Shown: positions 1 to 4,887 of the stretch, one piece after another
Numbering within the stretch: the first letter of the stretch is position 1
Layout: every line of letters begins with the position of its first letter
Origin: Solirubrobacterales bacterium
Lineage (GTDB): Bacteria; Actinomycetota; Thermoleophilia; Solirubrobacterales; Solirubrobacteraceae
Assembly (NCBI GenBank): GCA_019240015.1
Contig: JAFAZB010000148.1
Span: 1-5,669 of the forward strand
Length of the DNA: 5,669 bases
Reading direction: 5' to 3'
The notes under the pieces: generated by a model
What the model saw: the letters and a program-made list of their open reading frames with translations, nothing else
Told to the model about the DNA's origin: nothing
Database searches by the model: none
Translations under genes and position numbers: made by a program

Positions 1-581
1 TGGGTGGTGACGTCGAGCGCAGTGGTCGCCTCGTCGGCGATCAGCAGCTTGGTGTCTGCCGCGATCGCGATCGCGATCGTCACGCGCTGGCGCATCCCGC
101 CCGAGAGCTGATGCGGGTACTGGTGAAAGCGCTCTCCCGCAGCCGGCAGGCGAACCAGCTGCATCAGCTCGATCGCCCGGTCATACGCTTGCGCCCGCGA
201 CAGCTGCGCGTGCGCGCGGAGCGCCTCGGTGATCTGGGCTCCCACCCTCATGGTCGGGTTCAGGGTGCGCGCAGGATCCTGGAACACCATCGCGATCGCC
301 GTGCCCCGGTGGACACGCATCGCGCGCTCCGGCAGACCCACCAGCTCCTGACCTTCGAATCGGACCGAGCCGCTGACCGACGCGCTGGGCGGCAGTAAGC
401 CCATGATCGCCCGCGAGCTGACGGTCTTACCCGATCCCGACTCCCCCACCACCGCGACCGTCTCGCCCTTGCGGACCGAATAGCACAGCCCATCGACGGC
501 GCGGACGATGCCGCGCGGCGCCTTGAAATCCACGCGCAGGTCGCGGACCTCGAGCAGCGACGGGGCGCCGTTGACGCTCAC
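1..581 (-). CDS. ABC transporter ATP-binding protein, Dpp/Opp (DppD/OppD-like) type, 3' end cut by the window edge
   Basis: This is one of the two ATPases that power a peptide/nickel-class ABC importer at the inner face of the membrane. I translated it by hand from a GTG at 581-579; 193 codons run to the left edge without a stop. Visible motifs, in order: Walker A GESGSGKT (residues 46-53), Q-loop VFQDP with Gln101, ABC signature LSGGM (159-163) followed by RQRV, Walker B LLIADE (179-184) and D-loop ALD (188-190). The segment RTLNPTMRVG after the Q-loop is typical of the DppD/OppD branch. Family members are usually about 320-350 residues, so the H-loop and the C-terminal oligopeptide-transporter extension lie outside the window. 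The start is supported by GGAG six bases upstream and by a 4-bp GTGA overlap with the preceding permease stop. An alanine follows the Walker B glutamate (DEATTALD) where proline is more usual. Family assignment is firm; the substrate is unknown. Confidence 0.96.
   Translation of the reverse strand, partial: MSVNGAPSLLEVRDLRVDFKAPRGIVRAVDGLCYSVRKGETVAVVGESGSGKTVSSRAIMGLLPPSASVSGSVRFEGQELVGLPERAMRVHRGTAIAMVFQDPARTLNPTMRVGAQITEALRAHAQLSRAQAYDRAIELMQLVRLPAAGERFHQYPHQLSGGMRQRVTIAIAIAADTKLLIADEATTALDVTT
578..581 (-). promoter_or_regulatory. GTGA stop/start overlap between second permease and ATPase
   Basis: The minus-strand bases GTGA contain both the GTG start of the ATPase gene and the TGA stop of the DppC-type permease. 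GGAG at 591-588 sits six bases upstream as the ribosome-binding site, inside the permease coding region. This arrangement usually couples translation of the two subunits. Confidence 0.85.
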
Positions 582-1465
582 TGACCGCTCCAGCGCGAGC
601 GGAGCCCCTCGCCCAGCAGGTTGAACGAGACCACCGTGATGAACAGGGCGCCGCTCGGCAGTAGCACGTAGCGCGGCTGGACCGACAGCACGCCCTGACC
701 CTGGGCGATCATGTTCCCCCAGCTCGGCGCCGGCGGCGGGATCCCCAGGCCCAGGAAGCTCAGCGCCCCTTCCAGGATCACCGTGATCCCCATCCCCAGC
801 AGGGCGAACGTGAGCAGCTGGGGGAAGATGTTGGGCGCGACGTGCCGCGCCAGGATCCGTCCGCTACCCGCGCCCGAGAACCGCGCCGCGATCATGAACG
901 TGCGCTCGCGGACCTGGAGCGTCGCGGCGCGCCCGATCCGCGCGAACGCCGGCACGCTGAACGCGCACAGCGCCCAGATCGCGTGAATCTTGCTCGGCCC
1001 CAGGCCCTGCGCGATCGCGAGCGCCAGTACCAGCGAGGGGAACGCGATCAACACGTCGAGGACTCGCATGATCACCGAGTCGCGCCAGCCGCCGAAGTAA
1101 CCGGCCAGCGCGCCGAGCAGGCCGCCGAGCAGCAAGCCGATGCCGTTGACCGCCAGTGCGATCTCCAGCGAGGAGCGACCGCCGTACAGCAGCCTGGAGA
1201 GCTCGTCGTTGCCGACCGGGTCGGTGCCCAGCAGATGGCCGTGCGAGAACAGCGGCAGGTTCGAGTCGAGGATGTTGCCTCCGGTCGGTTGCGGCACCGA
1301 GCCGACCAGCGGCCACAAGAAGCAGGCGCCGAAGATCAGCACGAGCAGGACGGCGGGCAGCGCGATCGACAGCGAGCTTCGCCACCAGCCGAAACGCCCG
1401 GCGCCCGGCTCGATCCCGAGCCCGAGTGCACCTGGGACGCCGTACTCAGTCGGCCGCGCTGCCAT
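578..1465 (-). CDS. ABC transporter permease, DppC/OppC type (second permease)
   Basis: This 295-residue integral membrane subunit forms half of the translocation channel of the importer. A hydrophobic first helix (about 32-52) is followed by the DppC-type hallmark HLLGTDPVGNDELSRLLYGG (77-96). The BPD_transp_1 core follows, with helices near 101-123, 132-153, 159-175, 214-235 and 264-285. The EAA-loop equivalent, which contacts the ATPase, lies around 189-218 (TFMIAARFSGAG...RHVAPNIFPQ). The sequence GALSFLGLGIPPPAPSWGNMI (233-253) is also strongly family-typical. I chose ATG 1465-1463 because GAGGG lies six bases upstream; an upstream in-frame ATG at 1519 would only add a basic, serine/threonine-rich stretch read out of the neighbouring gene. 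The gene begins 20 bp inside the first permease gene and its TGA overlaps the ATPase GTG, so translational coupling is likely. Odd points: asparagine replaces the usual arginine in the GTDxxGRD motif, and the C-terminus ends GLRSRWSGQ without the usual LDPR tail. Confidence 0.95.
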   Translation of the reverse strand: MAARPTEYGVPGALGLGIEPGAGRFGWWRSSLSIALPAVLLVLIFGACFLWPLVGSVPQPTGGNILDSNLPLFSHGHLLGTDPVGNDELSRLLYGGRSSLEIALAVNGIGLLLGGLLGALAGYFGGWRDSVIMRVLDVLIAFPSLVLALAIAQGLGPSKIHAIWALCAFSVPAFARIGRAATLQVRERTFMIAARFSGAGSGRILARHVAPNIFPQLLTFALLGMGITVILEGALSFLGLGIPPPAPSWGNMIAQGQGVLSVQPRYVLLPSGALFITVVSFNLLGEGLRSRWSGQ

Positions 1466-1476
1466 AGCGGACCCTC
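1446..1476 (-). promoter_or_regulatory. 20-bp permease/permease gene overlap with internal Shine-Dalgarno
   Basis: The DppC-type permease starts at 1465 while the DppB-type permease stops at 1448-1446, giving a 20-bp out-of-frame overlap. GAGGG at 1476-1472, with a six-base spacer, decides this start over the in-frame ATG at 1519. The site lies within the codons for the DppB-type tail DPRVRYG. Confidence 0.75.
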
Positions 1477-2489
1477 GGGTCGAGCATCGCGTAGAGGATG
1501 TCCGCGACCAGGTTTGCAAGCACCACGATCCCCGCGAACACCAGCACCGTTCCCTCCACCACCGGGATGTCGCGATTGTTGATCGCCTGCAGCAGCTGCT
1601 GGCCCATCCCCGGCAAGGCGAAGATCTCCTCGATGATGACAGTCGCCCCGAGCAGCGCCCCCAGGTTCAGCGCGACCACCGTGATCAGCCCGAACAGCGA
1701 ATTGCGAAGCGCGTGGCGAACGAGGACCCGCCACGGCCCCACTCCCTTTGCCCGCGCCAGCAGCACGTAGTCCTGGCTTCGCATCTGCTCGAGCAGGTCG
1801 GCGCGCAGCAGACGCGTGTAGAAACAAAGCAGCGGCAGGCCGATCGACACCGCGGGCAGCGTCAACGAGCGGATGTTCTGGAGCACGCTTTGCCCCGGCG
1901 GGACCCAGCCGATCGCCGGCAACACCGCCAGCTTGACCGCGAACACGTACACCAGCACCAGCGCGAGCACGTAGTTGGCGATCGACAGCCCCGCCATGCT
2001 GAGCAGCATGCTGAGCCGGTCGGCGATGCCATTCGGGGAGCGCGCCGCGAGCAGCGCAAGCGGAACCGAGAACGCCAGCGAGATCACGAACGCGTACGCG
2101 ATCAGCTCGAAGGTCACCGGCAGGCGCTGGCCGAGGATCCCGCCGACGCTCTGCCCGCTCGACAGCGAGTGACCGAAGTGGCCCGTCACCACGCCGTGCA
2201 GCCAATCGCCGTAGCGGTTCAGGAACGGTCGTTGGAGCCCCAGCTTGGTCTCGAGCTGATGGACCTCGGCGGGGGTTGCGTTGGCGCCGAGCAGCTCCTG
2301 CGCGGCGTCGCCGGGGAGCGAGTTCATGACGACGAACGTCAGCAGCGTGACTCCCCAGAGGACCGCGATCGCCGCCGCCAGCCGCCGTCCGATCAGCCGC
2401 GCCAGCGGCGCCCGGGCAAACCGCTCGAGACCTCGGAGGAGGCCACCACCGGCGGGGATTGGCAGCTCGGCGGGTGCGGAGCTGCTCAC
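1446..2489 (-). CDS. ABC transporter permease, DppB/OppB type (first permease)
   Basis: This 347-residue integral membrane subunit pairs with the DppC-type permease. After a proline/glycine-rich cytoplasmic N-terminus comes helix 1 (about 37-55). The periplasmic-side segment typical of DppB then follows: NSLPGDAA (56-63), LGLQRP (83-88), a YGDWLHG stretch (93-99) and GHFGHSL (103-109). Further helices lie near 123-148, 158-190, 207-226, 262-285 and 311-334. The EAA loop runs about 240-265 (DYVLLARAKGVGPWRVLVRHALRNSL, here split over two motif halves), and EEIFALPGMGQ (287-297) and LDPRVRYG (336-343) are diagnostic. The start is GTG 2489-2487. The stop codon of the substrate-binding gene lies eight codons upstream in the same frame, and no other ATG/GTG precedes the first helix, so this start is close to forced. 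Its Shine-Dalgarno (GCGAG/GAGTGA) is weak, which suggests reinitiation from the upstream gene 21 bp away. Confidence 0.95.
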   Translation of the reverse strand: MSSSAPAELPIPAGGGLLRGLERFARAPLARLIGRRLAAAIAVLWGVTLLTFVVMNSLPGDAAQELLGANATPAEVHQLETKLGLQRPFLNRYGDWLHGVVTGHFGHSLSSGQSVGGILGQRLPVTFELIAYAFVISLAFSVPLALLAARSPNGIADRLSMLLSMAGLSIANYVLALVLVYVFAVKLAVLPAIGWVPPGQSVLQNIRSLTLPAVSIGLPLLCFYTRLLRADLLEQMRSQDYVLLARAKGVGPWRVLVRHALRNSLFGLITVVALNLGALLGATVIIEEIFALPGMGQQLLQAINNRDIPVVEGTVLVFAGIVVLANLVADILYAMLDPRVRYGSAAD

Positions 2490-2510
2490 TTCACTCGCAC
2501 GCCATCGCGG

Positions 2511-4172
2511 CTAGCCGCCGTTTGATACGTCCTCCCAGAGCACGTTGGCGCTCACGACGACCGCCGGCAGCGGCGTCGTCAGCCCCGGGCCCGACACGCC
2601 CTTGGCGGCGACCTGTGACGGCGCCCAGCCGAACATGAACGGCCCGTCGGCCTGGTCGGAGATGTACCTCGCGGCCTGCGCGTAGAGACCGGCGCGAGTG
2701 CTGTCGTTGAGTGCCCCGCTCGCCTGCAGCAGCAGCGCGTCGAGCTTGGGATCGTGCACGCCGCTGAACGGCGACTTGGCGCCGAAGCGGAAGTAGACCC
2801 CCACGCCGGTCGCCGGGTCCCAGGAGCCCGCGGTTTGCACGAATGCCTGCCACTTGCCGGATTGGAACTGCTGGATCAGCGGTGCCAGGTCGTAGCTGTG
2901 AATCGTGGCCTTGATCCCCGCTTGCGCCCACTGGCTCTGGAGCGCCTCCGTGGTCTCGGTGGCGACCAGCACGTTGATCGTGTCCAGGTTGATCGTCAGC
3001 CCGCCCAGCTGCTTGACCAGCGCCTTCGCTTTCGCCAGATCGTAGGTGAGATAGCCGGGCACATTGGGCTCGTAGTAGAGCCCGCCGGGGCCGGTGAACG
3101 ACTGGGTGATCGGGAACTGGCCTGCGAACAGGTGGGAGGCGATCGCCTGCGAGTCGGTGGCGTAGTAGATCGCCTCGCGGGCCAGCTTGTTGTTGAACGG
3201 CGGGATCGAGGTGTTGAGCTGCAGATCGTAGGGCGAGGTCGAGAGCTGCTGGGTGACGGTGAAGTGCGACTTCGCCTGCTGGGTGATCTGCGGGGTGGAC
3301 ATGTCCACATAGGCCTGGGCCTGGCCGGCGAGCATCGCCTCGTAGGCGGCTTCATCGCCGCCGATCGACTTGAACGTCAGCTGATTGAGCAGCGGATGGC
3401 CCGCCTCCCAGTAGTTGGGGTTCTTCTTGAGCACCAGCTGCGAGCTGAGCGTGTCGCTGGCCACTTTGAACGGTCCGGCGCCCACCGGGGCGAGCTTGAA
3501 CTGCTGCTCGCCCAGCTTCTGAAGCGCGGTCGGCGACGCGATCCAGTTGACGTTGCCGTCGATGAACGCGTGGATCGCGGCCGCGTACGGCGCCAGGAAA
3601 TGCAGTTGGACGGCGTTGGATCCGGATGCGGTGACCGGGTTCGGGGCGAACGGCGCGCCGGAGCCCTTGGGGTTACAGGTGCACGGCGAGGCCAGGTCGC
3701 GCTTGATGTTGAACGCAACCGCCTGTGCGTCGAACGGCGTCCCATCGGTGAACTTCACCCCCGGACGCAGCGTGATCGTGACCGTCTTGCCGCCGTCGGA
3801 GATCGTGTAGCCGCTCGCCAGGTCGGGGACGATCTTGCCGCCGGGGCCGAGCTCGAACAGGTTCCCGTAGATCGCGTTCATCAAGTCCTGGTTGGCGGCG
3901 CCGTTGGTGTTGGTGGCCGGGTCGAGCCCGGTGGGCCAAGCGCCCTCGTAGCCGGAGTTGAGGAGCACGGTCATCGAGCCGCCGTGCGTGCCGGTCGTCC
4001 CCGAGGCGGAGCTCGAGCTGCTGGAGCTGCCCCCGCACGCGGCCAGCACCACGCAGCCGAGCAGGAGCAGTGCAGCGAGACGCGTCACTCGAGCTGTCCG
4101 GCGCCCCAGGCGCCGCACGGTCAGGGTTCGGCGGTCAGCTCCGAGACCGCCCGCGACATCCGATGAGACCAT
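2511..4172 (-). CDS. ABC transporter substrate-binding lipoprotein, family 5 (SBP_bac_5, DppA/OppA-like)
   Basis: This 553-residue extracytoplasmic receptor captures the solute and delivers it to the two permeases. The N-terminus is an arginine-rich region (residues 14-31), a short hydrophobic core (32-43) and a lipobox LAAC with the lipid-modified Cys at 46. A glycine pair and seven serines (49-55) follow as a flexible tether. Family-5 hallmarks: LDPATNTN (73-80), NLFELGPGGKIVPDLASGY (104-122), the LRPGVKFTDGTPF block (135-147), VGAGPFKV (230-237), LKKNPNYWEAGHP (248-260) and REAIYYATDSQAI (332-344). The WDP at 451-453 may sit where dipeptide-binding proteins place the aspartate that contacts the ligand amino group; that is inference. 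ATG 4172-4170 is chosen for its strong AGGAGG; a GTG at codon 19 has no such site. It opens the transporter operon after a 129-bp gap. A Cys-Thr-Cys (164-166) could form or accept a disulfide. The ligand cannot be deduced: this family also carries nickel, sugars and other solutes. Confidence 0.96.
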   Translation of the reverse strand: MVSSDVAGGLGADRRTLTVRRLGRRTARVTRLAALLLLGCVVLAACGGSSSSSSSASGTTGTHGGSMTVLLNSGYEGAWPTGLDPATNTNGAANQDLMNAIYGNLFELGPGGKIVPDLASGYTISDGGKTVTITLRPGVKFTDGTPFDAQAVAFNIKRDLASPCTCNPKGSGAPFAPNPVTASGSNAVQLHFLAPYAAAIHAFIDGNVNWIASPTALQKLGEQQFKLAPVGAGPFKVASDTLSSQLVLKKNPNYWEAGHPLLNQLTFKSIGGDEAAYEAMLAGQAQAYVDMSTPQITQQAKSHFTVTQQLSTSPYDLQLNTSIPPFNNKLAREAIYYATDSQAIASHLFAGQFPITQSFTGPGGLYYEPNVPGYLTYDLAKAKALVKQLGGLTINLDTINVLVATETTEALQSQWAQAGIKATIHSYDLAPLIQQFQSGKWQAFVQTAGSWDPATGVGVYFRFGAKSPFSGVHDPKLDALLLQASGALNDSTRAGLYAQAARYISDQADGPFMFGWAPSQVAAKGVSGPGLTTPLPAVVVSANVLWEDVSNGG

Positions 4173-4301
4173 TGCTCTTCCTCCCTCCTGGGTGCGGGCG
4201 AATCTAACGCGGGCTCCCCGACCCCGCCAGCCAATCGGCGCAGCAGTACTTGTCAGCCGGTGCAGGTGGCTTTGGGCGGGCGGGGAGCGCGCCGCTGGCG
4301 C
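4173..4301 (-). promoter_or_regulatory. Intergenic region upstream of the transporter operon, probable promoter region
   Basis: This is the only gap longer than 21 bp in the window and the natural place for a transporter promoter. The minus strand has an isolated A/T-rich patch TTAGATT (4207-4201) that could act as a -10 box; it would put the transcription start just before the Shine-Dalgarno, leaving a leader of about 20 bases. No good -35 hexamer lies 16-18 bases upstream of it. A CTGACA (near 4256-4251) is -35-like but has no partner at the right spacing. I saw no long inverted repeat that would mark an operator, and no riboswitch-like structure. Confidence 0.3.
4179..4189 (-). promoter_or_regulatory. 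Strong ribosome-binding site of the substrate-binding protein gene
   Basis: The minus strand reads AGGAGGGAGGA seven to eight bases before ATG 4172. It is the most purine-rich, anti-Shine-Dalgarno-like site in the window. It fits the need for excess binding protein over the membrane subunits, whose own sites are weaker. Confidence 0.8.
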
Positions 4302-4310
4302 CTACGCGCT
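4286..4310 (-). terminator. GC-rich hairpin at the VOC stop codon, possible U-less terminator
   Basis: The arms AGCGCG and CGCGCT (4310-4305 and 4291-4286) are perfectly complementary. An alternative or nested hairpin is GCGCC-AGC-GGCGC (4301-4289). The VOC TAG stop lies in it. What follows is C-rich (CCCCGCCCGCCC), not a T run, so it is not a canonical intrinsic terminator. It could slow RNA polymerase or protect the 3' end of the GMC-VOC message. In DNA this GC-rich, such stems also arise by chance. Confidence 0.25.
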
Positions 4311-4874
4311 GTCGCGCACGAGGCCCGAGAAGAACTCGGTGTCCTCTTGCTGGAGCTGGCAGACCTCGAGCCAGTGTCCGAGCGCGGAGCTCGTATCGAT
4401 GTAGCCCGCCCGGACCCGATTTGGGATCAGGACGGTGTAGTCGAAGCGCAGACCCGCGCGCTCGAGCAGCTCGCCCAGCCGCTCCCAGTGCTCGTCACCG
4501 AGCGGGATGAAGGTCGCGAAGTGATGCAGCCGCACGGCAAACGATCCATCCGAGGGCAGGAAGCGGCGGTAGAACTCGACCTCCCCCGCGATGGGCTCGA
4601 TCAGCTCGACGATCAGGCCACCCCGGGCGCCCATCGCGAACCGCGCCTCCCACTCGGCCGGCTGATCGCCCACCAGGAAGGTGGCTCCGCCGGTGGGCAG
4701 CTCCAGGCAGTGCTCGAGCCCGAAGCGCTCGCCCATCGTCTCGACCGCTCGGTCGAGATCGGTCGTCACGTAGCCGAGCTGCCACACGTTCGCGAACAAA
4801 TCGGCGATCGCCTCTACCCCGCGGGGGCCCGCGAACAGGCCTTCGGGTGGACGGATCGTGTTCGTCTCGGTCAT
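4302..4874 (-). CDS. VOC superfamily protein (glyoxalase / methylmalonyl-CoA epimerase-like fold)
   Basis: This is a 190-residue, probably cytoplasmic, metal-dependent enzyme of the vicinal-oxygen-chelate class, which includes epimerases, glyoxalases and extradiol dioxygenases. Two beta-alpha-beta-beta-beta repeats can be seen: the first starts at WQLGYVTTDLDRAVETM (31-47) and ends at GLIVELIEP (86-94), and the second runs from LHHFATFIP (116-124) to ALGHWLEVCQ (164-173). By position, Gln32, Glu90, His118 and Glu170 are the likely four metal ligands. Gln stands where many VOC enzymes have His, as in the Glyoxalase_4-type subgroup. The start is ATG 4874-4872, ten bases after the GMC stop, with GAGG six bases upstream; an ATG nine codons earlier (4901) would overlap the GMC gene and adds no family sequence. 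Pairing with a GMC oxidoreductase suggests action on a product of that enzyme, but the reaction is unknown. The N-terminal 25 residues precede the fold and have no recognised role. Confidence 0.88.
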   Translation of the reverse strand: MTETNTIRPPEGLFAGPRGVEAIADLFANVWQLGYVTTDLDRAVETMGERFGLEHCLELPTGGATFLVGDQPAEWEARFAMGARGGLIVELIEPIAGEVEFYRRFLPSDGSFAVRLHHFATFIPLGDEHWERLGELLERAGLRFDYTVLIPNRVRAGYIDTSSALGHWLEVCQLQQEDTEFFSGLVRDSA

Positions 4875-4876
4875 GG

Positions 4877-4887
4877 CCTCCCTCTCA
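4877..4887 (-). promoter_or_regulatory. GMC stop fused to the VOC ribosome-binding site
   Basis: The minus strand reads TGAGAGGGAGGCC and then ATG. The TGA that ends the GMC gene is directly followed by GAGGGAGG, which provides a GAGG six bases before the VOC start. Only ten bases separate the two genes, so they are almost certainly on one mRNA and probably translationally coupled. Confidence 0.75.

Noticed and set aside
61..80. Tandem GCGATC x3 as a repeat element
   Set aside because: It encodes the alternating Ile-Ala stretch that follows the ABC signature in this ATPase family, so it is coding sequence with biased codons.
1463..1519. Longer start for the DppC-type permease at ATG 1519
   Set aside because: It would add 18 residues rich in Ser, Thr and Arg and a 74-bp overlap. 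ATG 1465 has a good GAGGG six bases upstream and gives a normal N-terminus.
1336..2205. A 289-codon minus-strand open frame overlapping the permeases in another frame
   Set aside because: The translation is Arg/Ala/Gly-rich without membrane segments. It is an out-of-frame shadow of the two permease genes.
1140..2525. A 461-codon open frame on the plus strand
   Set aside because: It is antisense to both permeases. Its translation is Arg/Gln/His/Pro-rich low complexity with no motif, while the minus strand encodes clear DppB- and DppC-type permeases.
2754..4166. A 470-codon open frame on the plus strand
   Set aside because: It is antisense to the substrate-binding protein gene and rich in Arg, Gly, Val and Leu with no recognisable domain. 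Long antisense frames are expected in GC-rich coding DNA. The minus-strand protein matches a known family along its whole length.
4110..4172. Twin-arginine (Tat) signal in the substrate-binding protein leader
   Set aside because: Arg pairs are present (RRLGRR), but the consensus (S/T)RRxFLK is not. The lipobox LAAC supports ordinary lipoprotein export.
4230..4262. Inverted repeat around AGTACT in the intergenic gap as an operator
   Set aside because: Only a 6-bp core palindrome and 4-bp flanking CGGC/GCCG arms match. That is too weak to call in GC-rich DNA.
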